From Candidatus Desulfosporosinus nitrosoreducens (GTDB lineage Bacteria > Bacillota > Desulfitobacteriia > Desulfitobacteriales > Desulfitobacteriaceae): a DNA stretch of 64,000 bases. Position 1 is the first letter of the stretch. The number at the start of each line of letters is the position of its first letter. The translations under genes were made by a program, and so were the position numbers. Of the stretch, positions 36,008-48,750 are shown piece after piece. The notes beneath the pieces were generated by a model. The model searched no databases and was not told the origin of the DNA. It saw nothing but the letters and a program-made list of their open reading frames with translations. The stretch covers positions 19,526 to 83,525 of the forward strand of contig NZ_JAVHUW010000027.1 of the NCBI RefSeq assembly GCF_030954495.1. Reading direction: 5' to 3'.

Positions 36008-37108
36008 TTACGTTTCCGAAGGCTTTATTTCTAAGATACCCTCTAAATACTTTTTGTTGTACAAAACCTGAGAATTATCCGGACGATATTTACGGGCAAT
36101 TTCGTTGTGCTTGTAAGCAAGCTCATGTTTACCCAAGCGATCATAACAAACACATAATTGCAAATGTGGCAGCCACGTCCAGCAGGCTTCAATCATTGGT
36201 CCCCAGCTATTAGGCTTTTCCAACTGAGTTGCAAGTTTGTACCAGAAAACCCCTTGCTCATACTGCCCAGCGCCTAAGAAATGAAAGCCTAAGCGGCAAC
36301 AAAATTCAGCTCTCGGAGGGGCATATTCAAAGGATTTAAAAGTATATTCAAGCTGCTTTTCTTTATCTCCCAATTTTTGAAAACAATCAGCTAGTTTCCC
36401 ACACGCGGAAATATTATCTTCAACCCATCCTTGCCCGGTCTTTAAAAATTCTAAATAAGATTCAATAGCTTGATCATAGCATTGGTGCTCCAACAATTCA
36501 TTAGCATAATAGTACAGGTCACGTGGAGAGAAGGTTTTACCTCTAGCTTTTTGTTTCTCATATATTTTAAGGTTACGGTCGGAATCATCACTTGCCGTCC
36601 CTTTATGCGTTACACAGATATCAGAATTCACAACATGTCCGTACACCTCTAAATACTCATGTACGGCTCCAATCCACTGAAAGTTCTTGCTTCGTTTAAC
36701 CAAACGATTCCTGCGCAAACTAAAGGTAACCGCTCCATGCTGATCAAAGGCTAAAAGATAAGGCATATTGACAACATCAATTGAGGTGTCAAAATTCTTT
36801 TTAAGGTTTAATAATTTTTCACGGTCAGAGTCGGCTAATATATCATCAGCATCCAGCCAGAGAATATAGTCCATAGTTGCATTGCTGAAAGCAAAATTGC
36901 GAGCGGCGGCAAAATCATCAATCCAAGTAAACTCCAGGAGTTTATCCGTAAATTGTTTTACAATCTCCTTGGTACGATCTATTGAGCCTGTGTCAACAAT
37001 AACTATTTCATCAGGTATATCCCTAACTGAGTTAAGACATCTTGCTATTGTAGTTTCTTCATTACGAACAATCATGCAAAGACTAATTTTGATTTCTTTA
37101 CTTTCCAT
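36008..37108 (-). CDS. Family 2 glycosyltransferase with TPR-like C-terminus
   Basis: 366 residues. The GT-A domain spans about 1-220: SLCMIVRNEETTIARCL, VIVDTGSIDRT, and the DXD motif in ILWLDADD. The C-terminal ~140 residues are helical with tetratricopeptide-like pairs (YYYANELLEHQCYDQAIESY, then LGFHFLGAGQYEQG). This layout is known from SunS-type peptide S/O-glycosyltransferases and related protein-modifying enzymes, so transfer to a protein such as the collagen-like products next door is plausible. AAAGGAG precedes the ATG. Confidence 0.85.
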   Translation of the reverse strand: MESKEIKISLCMIVRNEETTIARCLNSVRDIPDEIVIVDTGSIDRTKEIVKQFTDKLLEFTWIDDFAAARNFAFSNATMDYILWLDADDILADSDREKLLNLKKNFDTSIDVVNMPYLLAFDQHGAVTFSLRRNRLVKRSKNFQWIGAVHEYLEVYGHVVNSDICVTHKGTASDDSDRNLKIYEKQKARGKTFSPRDLYYYANELLEHQCYDQAIESYLEFLKTGQGWVEDNISACGKLADCFQKLGDKEKQLEYTFKSFEYAPPRAEFCCRLGFHFLGAGQYEQGVFWYKLATQLEKPNSWGPMIEACWTWLPHLQLCVCYDRLGKHELAYKHNEIARKYRPDNSQVLYNKKYLEGILEIKPSET

Positions 37109-37180
37109 CTTCTTCTCCTTTAAAACATGTTACTACATAGTATTCAAAAATAAGCAATTGGGAAGTTAAACTACTTAAAA

Positions 37181-37206
37181 TAGTCCCTTGGCAAAGCCAA
37201 GGGACT
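37181..37206 (-). terminator. Terminator of the first collagen-like gene
   Basis: AGTCCCTTGGC and GCCAAGGGACT form an 11-bp stem with a very short loop. On the minus strand ATTTTAAG follows. It lies 54 bases after the collagen-like frame ends. Confidence 0.7.
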
Positions 37207-37259
37207 ACAGCTTAAATTACAGTTGAAAAACATTCGATGGAACTAATAATTTCAATCTA

Positions 37260-39008
<1,749 letters not shown>

Positions 39009-39206
39009 CTACTATTCTATTGTCCAAGTTCAGCTTTTGTGACTTGATCAATATTGTTTTTTTTGCTGTTATAATACAACTTTAAAAGAATATTTTTGCT
39101 CGCCGTCTTCAGATTCTGCCTCGCGGCGGCGCCCTTGCGTTAGGCTTCAGTTACTGCTACCTTCCCTCACTTCATAAGATAATTCTCATACCGGGCGCAC
39201 TGCAAA

Positions 39207-39238
39207 ACGAGAACATACCCGAAAGGATATGTTCTCGT
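39207..39238 (-). terminator. Terminator of the second collagen-like gene
   Basis: ACGAGAACATA and TATGTTCTCGT form an 11-bp stem with a 10-base loop. TTTTGC follows on the minus strand. It lies 11 bases after the stop codon. Confidence 0.75.
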
Positions 39239-39248
39239 ATAAAGGGAA

Positions 39249-40928
<1,680 letters not shown>

Positions 40929-40958
40929 TAGCCTCTCTCCTATTATTTTTGATATTGC

Positions 40959-41306
40959 CTATTGAACTAAATCAACTTCTTCGGCTACAATCCGATGAGC
41001 TGTCGTAAGGTTCCCAGCAGCGTCTTTTCCCCAAGCGGAAATAACAACGAACTGTGAACTAACGGTAAACTGAAACTCAAAAGCATCAAATTCAGCATAA
41101 TAATTTCTTTGGGCTACTTCGCCTGGTGCAAGATTGAAAAGTTCCTGCACATACATTATCTTTGTAGTTCCACTTTGGTAGAACCCCTCGATTAGAACAG
41201 TTTCGTTAGCACTATCATCATTGGAAACCAGCACCGTAAGGGTTGAACTTGGTCTTACGCCTGAAACAGCAGTATTGTCAATTAAACCGGTTGTTAATAA
41301 GGCCAT
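40959..41306 (-). CDS. Stand-alone LTTGLI-domain protein
   Basis: 115 residues made up only of the domain that starts the collagen-like proteins: [51 protein letters not shown] and AHRIVAEE. It has no signal peptide or membrane helix and is probably all beta. It closely resembles the N-domain of the adjacent 39249-40928 gene (30-base gap), so it may co-assemble with it as a base or adaptor of the surface layer. AAAGGAGG precedes the ATG. Confidence 0.75.
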   Translation of the reverse strand: MALLTTGLIDNTAVSGVRPSSTLTVLVSNDDSANETVLIEGFYQSGTTKIMYVQELFNLAPGEVAQRNYYAEFDAFEFQFTVSSQFVVISAWGKDAAGNLTTAHRIVAEEVDLVQ

Positions 41307-41475
41307 TCACTGCACCTCCTTTTTATGGGTACTTTATACTACGTAACTTGTACCAATTGTGTTACTTCGAACAATTTCCCCAATGACTGCATATCAAGTA
41401 ATAATCCTTTCTGCAAATGAAATGAAAAATTCAATCCAAAACCTTTGCCTGAACCACTTACAAGAAAGCTAATGA

Positions 41476-41832
41476 TCATAATCTCTCACTAAACGATTGG
41501 GCTTCTATAGGCATAATTGGATAAAAAGCAGTGAGGGTTCCAGCCGAATCCTTTCCCCGCACAGAAATAGCAACATCTTGAGAAGTAACAAAAAATTTAA
41601 ACTCAAAGGCTTCATACGAGCTATAGTAATTTCGCAAATCTACAGTTCCTGCAGCAAGGATAAAAAAATCATCGACATATTTCACTTTTTGAGATCCGTT
41701 GTAAAAAAATCCATCAATTTGGATTGCCACGGCGGAAGTATCCTCGTTCGAGATCTCAACTAAAAATCGTACACTCTGGTTTTTATTTGCAGACTCTTTA
41801 TTACTAATTAGACCCGTCGTTAAATAAGGCAA
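41476..41832 (-). CDS. Stand-alone LTTGLI-domain protein, divergent copy
   Basis: 118 residues. LTTGLI, FLVEISNED, GFFYNGSQK, AFEFKF and ISVRGKDSAG follow the domain pattern, with the normally fixed ISAWGKD changed to ISVRGKD. Translation starts at TTG (41832) after GGAGGTGAA. It lies upstream of the 40959 gene on the same strand with a 169-base gap. Confidence 0.7.
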   Translation of the reverse strand: MPYLTTGLISNKESANKNQSVRFLVEISNEDTSAVAIQIDGFFYNGSQKVKYVDDFFILAAGTVDLRNYYSSYEAFEFKFFVTSQDVAISVRGKDSAGTLTAFYPIMPIEAQSFSERL

Positions 41833-41967
41833 CTAATTTCACCTCCAAATTATGGGCTTATTCATAATATTACTAATGTCCATTTTCTGTTACATAAAAT
41901 TTCCTTTAAATCCATATCTGCGAAATGCAATGTCTCAAAATTAGTTTAAATGGCATGAGAATAAGAA

Positions 41968-42004
41968 AAAGCCAGGGGCAGTTCAATTTGCAACCCTGGC
42001 TTCC
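41968..42004 (-). terminator. Terminator of the nucleotide-sugar/glycosyltransferase operon
   Basis: AAGCCAGGG and CCCTGGCTT form a stem around a 19-base loop. TTTTTC follows on the minus strand, and a T-rich tract also lies on the plus side. It is eight bases after the stop of the 930-residue glycosyltransferase. Confidence 0.7.
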
Positions 42005-42011
42005 TTATTTT

Positions 42012-44804
42012 TTATAGCTTTCCCCACTCTTTGCCTTCATTCCTAACTATTTTACCGATTCTGGAAAAATACAAATTTTTGTTATAATCCCATTCAGGTG
42101 GACCCCCACCTTCATAATAGCCTTTAGCCCTCGGATGGTACAGATGCACCGTTATCGCATCCGTGTGACAATATTGACACCCGTTTTTCAACAAGCGATC
42201 AATCAAATCTCGATCATCGTAAGCAATTCCCACAAAATCTTCATCGTAGCCCCCAATCTCCATGAATTGGCTGCGATGCAAAGCCATCAAAAACGGCATC
42301 CTGGTGTCCAGGTTTATACATTTATTGTACGTTTCAAGATCAAATTTTCCGGCATTTTCAGTAAGGTATTCTAAAAAGACTCCCTCACGGTCATCTTTGC
42401 CAATCGGTATGCCTAACAATTTGGGGTTATCGGTAATTGCTTTCGTAAGCGAAGCTATCGTTTGATTGACATGGAACATTTCAGCACAGGAGAATACTAA
42501 AATATCCCCTGAAGATTGCTTGGCCCCGATATTAATCGCAAAACCAGGCACACGCCAAACAGAATGGCCATTAAGGTTTCTTTGTCCTGTAAATATATAC
42601 TTTAAATTAAGTTTTTCTTTAAATTCATTGCAAATCTCTTCAGTTTCATCCTCAATCCCGTCATTAAGGACGATTGTTTCAAATTCATAGGGTATTTCCT
42701 TCAAAGATAATGAATATAATCCCCATCTTAATAGATGAGTTCTCTGAAATGTCGTTATGATAATCGACACTTTATGCTGTTCGAATACCTTTTTACGATT
42801 GGCTTTTTCAATCATCAATTTTTTGTGGATATCCTTGAGCAGGTACTGCCACTTTTGTTTAGAATCCTGAGTGGACCGTGGGATTATCTCAAAATCATGC
42901 TCCGGATAATCCAAAACAGTTTGAGCTGAATTTGCTACAAACTTATCAGCCCTCACTAAATTGATCTCTGTATTTGCATTTTGCATGCCTGAACTTTGCA
43001 GATTATCCTGCAACACTCCTATTGTATAGCGCGACGTGTCGATTCTACAGTTTGATAAGGCATCCTGCACAATTATTTCCACATCCGGATAATGGTCTCG
43101 GATATAAGTTTGCACATTGACCGCATAATCTCCCTGGTCCCCAATAAGTTGTTTATTGATCAACACCGAGGCAGGCAAAGACTCTTGTAAAAATCGCCAA
43201 AATTCCTGTTCGCTGCTTGAATCCAGGTTGGAATCATGACATAAGGCTATCTTTATTTTTCCCTGCCCACCTTCTATGGAAGCTAAACTGTCAAGCTCTC
43301 CCCACTGAAAATGATATACCAGGCTGTCAAACGCAGTTTGGTGCTTAATCCCCATGGCCTGAAGCTTCATGCTTAACACAGTATCTCCTGATATACAGGT
43401 TTCACCTCTTTTGGCAATCACCGGACGATATAAATCGCTGCCTAGGAGAACCTGCCCTTCAGGATACCCACCCACTTTTTCAAAATGTTCCTTGCGGATT
43501 AAGATAGGCATAAAGAGACCGCCGTCCAACAGCTTTTGTTCGGACAAATCCCGGGCAAACCGCTGAAATTCCCGTTCTTGATAGGAGGCATAATCCCTGC
43601 CGAAGTCCTTTTCCACGCCATATTGACCGCTGCGCAATTTACCGGACTCTACCAAACGAGACGCAACACAGTTTTCTCCGTTATAAGCCTGCCAAAGGCT
43701 GTCAAACCACCCCGGTGAAAAAGCCATATCCGTATTAATAAGCACAACAAAATCTCCCTGCGCCTTGCTGACCGCAAAATTATAGGCGCGGTAAACGTTA
43801 TTGACATACCATTCCTTTTGCTGCTCGGGGGTATTTTCAAAAACATAGTGGGGTATATAATTATCTTCCAAATACTTGAGCACAGCAGAGTTAGCATCGT
43901 TAGCGACAAAGAAAAACTCTTTGTCACTCATATCCGTATACTTAAAAACTTGCTCATAGACAAATTTCAGCCATTCAACACTTTTATAAACCAAACAAAT
44001 TATAGAAAATCTTGGCTTAAACACTTCGGCCCGATATTCCTCAACATAGGCTAAAGACTCCGCGAAGGTCATTGCTTGAGGCGCCTCATCGTCAACCCAG
44101 AGTCCTTCCGGGAAAAGCTCCCGGGGAACTTTTTCCGTCACAAGCTTTTCCTCACTGATTAAGCGGTCGAGCATATCATAGCCGCGTTGCCCGTGGGATT
44201 TGTAAACAAGATACTTGTAGGCTAAACGCTGCTGCGAAGAAAAGCCATAGTGCAATACTTGAACATCGAGGGTCCACTTCACAGTGCGAATCGTGGAAGG
44301 AAAAAGCGGCTGGTGAAGCCCAGGTTTTGTCTCATGAAAACAAATACCGGGAACAACTCGCCAAAGACGGCAGAACCATCCCGAATCATATAAACTGTCC
44401 ATCCGTCTCCAGGAATTGCTCCGCCAAAGATTGATCTCATGCATATTTACGGCATCTATCTGGTTTTCATCACAATGGGCACATAATTCCTGAAGTTTCT
44501 CGGCCGCATTGGCAGTTAGGACTTCGTCTGCGTCTAACCACAAGATAAAGTCCGGCTGAAGTTTCAGGGCTTCTTGAAGCAGCAATTGTTTATGACTTCG
44601 CTCATTGACGAAATCGTTTTTAGTGGCTCGAATCACATAAGGAGTTTGCTTAAGCATATATTCATAGCTGCCGTCCGTGCTTCCGTCATCGTAGACAACC
44701 AAATCACTGACAACAGGCAAAATATTGCTTACAAACCGCTGCAGGTTGCCTTTACACAACTCATTATAGATTTGGCATATACAAACAATACGATAGTCCT
44801 TCAC
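42012..44804 (-). CDS. Three-domain family 2 glycosyltransferase
   Basis: 930 residues holding three GT-A domains. D1 (~1-230) has VCICQIYNE, YDDGSTDGS and LWLDADE (89-94). D2 (~265-505) has FSIICLVYKS and VVLINTDMAFSPGWFD. D3 (~678-930) has VSIIITTFQRTHLLRWG, VLNDGIEDETE and a CAEMF in the DXD position. Between D2 and D3 (~515-650) is a Rossmann-like segment (IKIALCHDSN ... YTIGVLQDNLQ) resembling a GT-B N-terminal half. D1 has a clear DXD and D2 an NTD, while D3 may be non-catalytic. The GTG start overlaps the upstream stop (GTGA). One polypeptide may build a multi-sugar chain. Confidence 0.85.
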   Translation of the reverse strand: MKDYRIVCICQIYNELCKGNLQRFVSNILPVVSDLVVYDDGSTDGSYEYMLKQTPYVIRATKNDFVNERSHKQLLLQEALKLQPDFILWLDADEVLTANAAEKLQELCAHCDENQIDAVNMHEINLWRSNSWRRMDSLYDSGWFCRLWRVVPGICFHETKPGLHQPLFPSTIRTVKWTLDVQVLHYGFSSQQRLAYKYLVYKSHGQRGYDMLDRLISEEKLVTEKVPRELFPEGLWVDDEAPQAMTFAESLAYVEEYRAEVFKPRFSIICLVYKSVEWLKFVYEQVFKYTDMSDKEFFFVANDANSAVLKYLEDNYIPHYVFENTPEQQKEWYVNNVYRAYNFAVSKAQGDFVVLINTDMAFSPGWFDSLWQAYNGENCVASRLVESGKLRSGQYGVEKDFGRDYASYQEREFQRFARDLSEQKLLDGGLFMPILIRKEHFEKVGGYPEGQVLLGSDLYRPVIAKRGETCISGDTVLSMKLQAMGIKHQTAFDSLVYHFQWGELDSLASIEGGQGKIKIALCHDSNLDSSSEQEFWRFLQESLPASVLINKQLIGDQGDYAVNVQTYIRDHYPDVEIIVQDALSNCRIDTSRYTIGVLQDNLQSSGMQNANTEINLVRADKFVANSAQTVLDYPEHDFEIIPRSTQDSKQKWQYLLKDIHKKLMIEKANRKKVFEQHKVSIIITTFQRTHLLRWGLYSLSLKEIPYEFETIVLNDGIEDETEEICNEFKEKLNLKYIFTGQRNLNGHSVWRVPGFAINIGAKQSSGDILVFSCAEMFHVNQTIASLTKAITDNPKLLGIPIGKDDREGVFLEYLTENAGKFDLETYNKCINLDTRMPFLMALHRSQFMEIGGYDEDFVGIAYDDRDLIDRLLKNGCQYCHTDAITVHLYHPRAKGYYEGGGPPEWDYNKNLYFSRIGKIVRNEGKEWGKL

Positions 44805-45865
44805 CGCAAAAATTCTCCTTTACCCATAGAGTCTTGATCCACGAGCAGATGATGCTTGCGCAATAATGCTTCCGTTTCTTCATAAGTCATGAGGAAATCT
44901 CCCGAGCTATACTCTTTCACCAGCGCTTGTTGAGTTGGTTCCGGTACAAAGAGTTCGGGAAGCATTGGTTTAATCGCATAGTAATCGCCGCGATCATAGG
45001 CCCGCCACGCTTCTTCTTCGGAAATCAGCACTTCGTGAACCTTTTCTCCTGGGCGAATTCCCGTATAGTTTATGGCTACCGTTCGCTTTCCGATTAAAAC
45101 TTTGGCAATATCTTCGATACGTGCCGCGGGAATCTTCGGAATATAGATTTCCCCTGGTTTAGCCCCCAGTAAAGCTGCAAAAATGGTATCTACCGCGCTT
45201 TCTAAAGGCAGCAAAAATCTTGTCATTTCCTTGGTTGTAATTGTCAGCGGGCCACCGTGCTTAATTTGTTCATGAAATAGAGGTATGACAGAACCCCTGG
45301 AGGCAAGTACATTCCCGTAACGCACACAGATAAACCTAGTCTTGGGCAGCATCACATTTGCGGTAATAAAAATCCGTTCCTGCATCGCTTTGGAAATTCC
45401 CATAGCATTAACCGGCTTGCACGCTTTATCGGTAGAAACACCGACAACCGTTTCAACGCCGAGAGCCTTTTCATCAATAGCTCGCAGAATATTTTCCGCA
45501 CCAATGATATTGGTCTGCACTGCCTCATAAGGAAAATACTCACATGAAGGCACCTGTTTGAGGGCAGCAGCATTGATAATAATATCCGCGTCTTTTAATA
45601 CTGAACAAACAGAATGAAAATCACGAATATCTCCTATGCGAAACTCGATTAACCGAGCAAAATTATCATAAATCACTTCATCGGTCACATTTCCTTTATG
45701 CTGGTATTCAACTCGCATAGTATGCTGTTTGGCTTCATCTCGTGAAAAAATTATAATTTTTTGGGGAGAGCCGAGTTCTTTCTTAAGAAGCCTTCGAGTT
45801 AATACCTTGCCAAGTGAACCTGTGCCGCCGGTTATCACGATGACTTTATTATTAAAAATATCCAT
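44801..45865 (-). CDS. fnlA: UDP-GlcNAc 4,6-dehydratase/5-epimerase (FnlA/WbjB type)
   Basis: 354 residues, extended SDR. VITGGTGSLGKVL (residues ~10-22) binds NADP, and NAAALKQVPSCEYFP and STDKACKPVNAMGISKA (the active-site motif with Lys in place of Tyr) mark the CapD/FnlA/WbjB group. It removes water from UDP-GlcNAc and inverts C5, the first step to UDP-L-FucNAc. The ATG at 45865 with AAGGGGGAT is chosen over the in-frame ATG at 45928, which would overlap fnlB. It is followed, overlapping by four bases, by the three-domain glycosyltransferase. Confidence 0.8.
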   Translation of the reverse strand: MDIFNNKVIVITGGTGSLGKVLTRRLLKKELGSPQKIIIFSRDEAKQHTMRVEYQHKGNVTDEVIYDNFARLIEFRIGDIRDFHSVCSVLKDADIIINAAALKQVPSCEYFPYEAVQTNIIGAENILRAIDEKALGVETVVGVSTDKACKPVNAMGISKAMQERIFITANVMLPKTRFICVRYGNVLASRGSVIPLFHEQIKHGGPLTITTKEMTRFLLPLESAVDTIFAALLGAKPGEIYIPKIPAARIEDIAKVLIGKRTVAINYTGIRPGEKVHEVLISEEEAWRAYDRGDYYAIKPMLPELFVPEPTQQALVKEYSSGDFLMTYEETEALLRKHHLLVDQDSMGKGEFLR

Positions 45866-45881
45866 TATTATCCCCCTTGGC

Positions 45882-46766
45882 TTAACCGTTTTGATAGGGG
45901 CCCTGCAGATAATCTTTATACATTTCATGGACCAGGTCTTTCCATCCCGGTGGGTTATAACCGGTTAAGGTGCGAAACCTGGTCGAATCTAAGGACCGAT
46001 CAACTAGAACACTATTATCCGGTTCGATGTTGATTGTTTTACCGTACTGAACAGCAATAAGTTTTAATAATTCATATTTGGAAATTGGATCTGAAGATAC
46101 GTGGTAGAGACCTGCCATTTCAGGATAAGGGATTACAAAATCTCGAATAATTCGCGCCAATTCAACAGTCGGAAAACCTGAATAAATAGCTTTTCTAAAG
46201 CCACGTACCGTATCTTCTTGCTTGAGGAACCATTCAACTAAGCCATGGCTTCCTTTCAATTCATGCCCAATAATTGAAGTTCTTAAGGTAACACAATGAG
46301 GAGAAGTGACTTCTCCAAGGAATTTTGTTCTGCCATAGAGATCCGGGGCATTGGAAAAATCCTCTTCCGTGTAACTTCCTTTTTTTCCGTCGAAAACACA
46401 ATCTGTGCTGACATGGATCATTCTCGCGCCCGCCGCACTGCAGAGCAAGGCAATACGATGCGGTAAAAGTGCATTCATGGTTATTGTCATCACCGAATCT
46501 TGAGCCTTAGGCACTTGTTTAATAATGCCAATACAATTCACGACTAAGTCCGGTTTGACCTCTGTAAAAACCCTTACAAGGCTATCTTCATGAAGGATAT
46601 CTACATCTTGAAGCACCATTTTTTTTCTCTCTGTTGACAACCACCCTGACAACTCTTTCGAAGAGCGGACGGAAGTGTAAACTTCAAGTCCCGAATCTTC
46701 CGAAAGAAAGCGGAACAGGGCATGCCCTAACATCCCTGATCCCCCCAAGATCAACACCTTACTCAT
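45882..46766 (-). CDS. fnlB: NAD-dependent sugar reductase/epimerase (FnlB/WbjC, RmlD-like)
   Basis: 294 residues. LILGGSGMLGHALFRFL begins the NAD-binding domain. VVNCIGIIKQ, the active site HVSTDCVFDGKKGSYTEED and YGRTKFLGE (YxxxK) give an RmlD-like reductase, matching FnlB/WbjC, which reduces the 4-keto product of FnlA. Position immediately upstream of fnlA fits this. The ATG at 46787 is an alternative start; 46766 has AGGAG upstream. Confidence 0.78.
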   Translation of the reverse strand: MSKVLILGGSGMLGHALFRFLSEDSGLEVYTSVRSSKELSGWLSTERKKMVLQDVDILHEDSLVRVFTEVKPDLVVNCIGIIKQVPKAQDSVMTITMNALLPHRIALLCSAAGARMIHVSTDCVFDGKKGSYTEEDFSNAPDLYGRTKFLGEVTSPHCVTLRTSIIGHELKGSHGLVEWFLKQEDTVRGFRKAIYSGFPTVELARIIRDFVIPYPEMAGLYHVSSDPISKYELLKLIAVQYGKTINIEPDNSVLVDRSLDSTRFRTLTGYNPPGWKDLVHEMYKDYLQGPYQNG

Positions 46767-46797
46767 GCCCTTCGTACTCCTATTCACACGATTCCCT

Positions 46798-47490
46798 TTA
46801 GAGAAGCTTCAATTGGCTATACTTTTCTTTAGCTTTTTCCAGATCGGCTATCGTTCCAATATCAAACCAAAGATCCTCGCTTTCATAGCTCACAGCCTTG
46901 GCCTGTTCTAAGATAAGGCGCTGAACCAAATCCGGCATATCAAAGCGCGCATTCTCAGGAATTAAGGGAAGAATCCGTTTGTTTATAACGTAAATCCCCA
47001 TACTCGCCCAGTAATCAATCGTTGGTTTTTCGGAATAAGCGGTAATTTGGCCGTTCTTAGTTTCCAAGACACCGAATGATGAGCAAACTGACTTTTTCTG
47101 CACCGCTACCGTCATATCTGCCTGCATAGCTAAATGATGCTTATACAACGCTTCGAAATCTAAAGTCGTTAACTCGTCTCCGTTAACGACAAGAAAATTA
47201 TCCTCTAAATCTTCAATCAGCCTTAAGGGACCAGCCGTTCCCAAGGGATCTGTTTCTACCGAATAGCGAATTGTCAAGCCAAAATAACTGCCGTCTTGAA
47301 AATATAGTTTAATGAAGTCGGCCAGATATCCCAGACACATGATAATTTCATCAACCCCTGCCCGTTGGAGTTGATGCACAAGTATCTCGGCTATCGGCTT
47401 ATCCCCGATGGGAAAAAGGGGCTTGGGCAAAATTCGGGAAAACGGGTCCAGGCGTACTCCTCGACCTCCTGCTAATATAATAGCTTGCAT
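46798..47490 (-). CDS. Sugar-1-phosphate nucleotidyltransferase
   Basis: 230 residues. AIILAGGRGVRLDPFSRILPKPLFPI is the NTP-binding signature (GGxGxRL ... PKPL). VVNGDELTTLDFE holds the catalytic metal site, and GTAGPLRLI and WFDIGTIADLEKAK are typical of the mannose-1-phosphate guanylyl / glucose-1-phosphate thymidylyl group. It activates a sugar for the glycosyltransferases of the locus. GAGGGGAGA precedes the ATG, and it lies 18 bases after the dehydratase gene at 47509. Confidence 0.88.
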   Translation of the reverse strand: MQAIILAGGRGVRLDPFSRILPKPLFPIGDKPIAEILVHQLQRAGVDEIIMCLGYLADFIKLYFQDGSYFGLTIRYSVETDPLGTAGPLRLIEDLEDNFLVVNGDELTTLDFEALYKHHLAMQADMTVAVQKKSVCSSFGVLETKNGQITAYSEKPTIDYWASMGIYVINKRILPLIPENARFDMPDLVQRLILEQAKAVSYESEDLWFDIGTIADLEKAKEKYSQLKLL

Positions 47491-47508
47491 TGTATCTCCC
47501 CTCTTCCC

Positions 47509-48495
47509 TTATATTTGATATTTACCTATTTGAAAGCGATCTAAATGAGAGGCGATCCAAGCCATTGTTCTTTTCACGCCTTCTTCGAGAGGAACCTGAG
47601 GCTCCCATCCCAGCGTTTCTTTAGCCAGACGATTATCTGCCAACAGGCGGCTAACCTCGCTTCGGCTTGGGCGGACCCTGGACTCATCCACGACGATCCT
47701 GGCCTTACTCTGGAGGCTTTTAATAACTACCTGGGCTAATTCTCCGATAGAAATTTCCTTTCCTGAGCCTACGTTAATCACCTTTCCCAGCGCCGCTTGC
47801 TTTTGAGCCGCTCGCATGAAACCATCGACAGTATCTGTAACAAATGTGAAATCACGCAAGGTTTCAGTATTGCCAAGACGTATTTCTTCACAAGCAAGAG
47901 CCTGGGTAATCAGCGTCGGTATGACAGCGCGCGCAGACTGCCGGGGCCCATAACAATTGAAAGGTCTCACTGTCGCCACAGGCAGGTTATATGAAGCATA
48001 AAAGCTCTCCGCTAATTTATCTGCCCCGATTTTACTGGCTGAATATGGAGACTGACCTTGAAGGGGATGTTCTTCATCGATTGGGACATAACGTGCTGAT
48101 CCATACACTTCGCTTGTAGACGTATGGACAATCCGCTCTACACCAAGGTCTCGTGCCGCTGTAAGAATGTTAAACGTTCCCATGATATTAGTTTCGACGA
48201 CCTCACGGGGATTCTTATAGGAATAAGGAATACCTACCAATGCACCCAGATGAAAAATCGTATTGCACCCTTTTACTGATCGTTCAATGACATCGGCGTC
48301 GCGCAGATCACCGGCAACTATTTCCAACTCAGAAAGCAACTGGGGATCTAAATCCTCCAGATTTCCACGACCATCTCGAGAATTATAGCGAATAAAGACA
48401 CGGACTCTAGCACCTGCTTTAACTAAGGCCTCTGTTAAATGACTCCCGATAAAGCCACCCGCTCCTGTTACTAAAACCTGCTTTTGCTCCCACAT
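47509..48495 (-). CDS. NAD-dependent nucleotide-sugar 4,6-dehydratase/epimerase (LegB-like)
   Basis: 328 residues. VLVTGAGGFIGSHLTEAL binds NAD, and HTSTSEVYGSA and YSASKIGADK (YxxxK) form the active site. FNCYGPRQSARAVIPTLI and the overall sequence resemble the LegB/GDP-mannose dehydratase group. The sugar is not certain. GGGGGGAT precedes the ATG. It is the first gene of the run through nucleotidyltransferase, fnlB, fnlA and the three-domain transferase. Confidence 0.85.
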   Translation of the reverse strand: MWEQKQVLVTGAGGFIGSHLTEALVKAGARVRVFIRYNSRDGRGNLEDLDPQLLSELEIVAGDLRDADVIERSVKGCNTIFHLGALVGIPYSYKNPREVVETNIMGTFNILTAARDLGVERIVHTSTSEVYGSARYVPIDEEHPLQGQSPYSASKIGADKLAESFYASYNLPVATVRPFNCYGPRQSARAVIPTLITQALACEEIRLGNTETLRDFTFVTDTVDGFMRAAQKQAALGKVINVGSGKEISIGELAQVVIKSLQSKARIVVDESRVRPSRSEVSRLLADNRLAKETLGWEPQVPLEEGVKRTMAWIASHLDRFQIGKYQI

Positions 48496-48526
48496 TACGT
48501 TTATCCCCCCTCTGCAATAACTGATA

Positions 48527-48535
48527 TATCGTATG
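48527..48535 (-). promoter_or_regulatory. Sporulation-type -10 box of the nucleotide-sugar operon
   Basis: Minus strand CATACGATA is a full CATANNNTA match, about 32 bases upstream of the first gene. The -35 region lacks a clean AC at 16-17 bases. Confidence 0.4.
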
Positions 48536-48710
48536 TTAGTGTTTGTATATCTGACACACGTTGTACATCATGGGAAGTGCAAGCCAATAACTTGCAGAGG
48601 AAGAGAAATGAGGTACCCTTTTAGGTACCCCAAAGTGAATACTTCATATATGTATAAAGACTTTACTGAACTTGCCGGCTCACGGGAAACAATGGGACAG
48701 AGCCTGCGCA

Positions 48711-48745
48711 AAAGAGGGACCTTTCAATACAGAAGGGTCCCTTTT
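48711..48745 (-). terminator. Terminator of the LTTGLI gene at 48751
   Basis: AAGAGGGACC and GGGTCCCTTTT pair around a loop of about 14 bases. On the minus strand the second arm ends in TCTTTTG. A smaller hairpin (GGTACC repeats) lies near 48612-48631. Confidence 0.6.
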
Positions 48746-48750
48746 CATAC

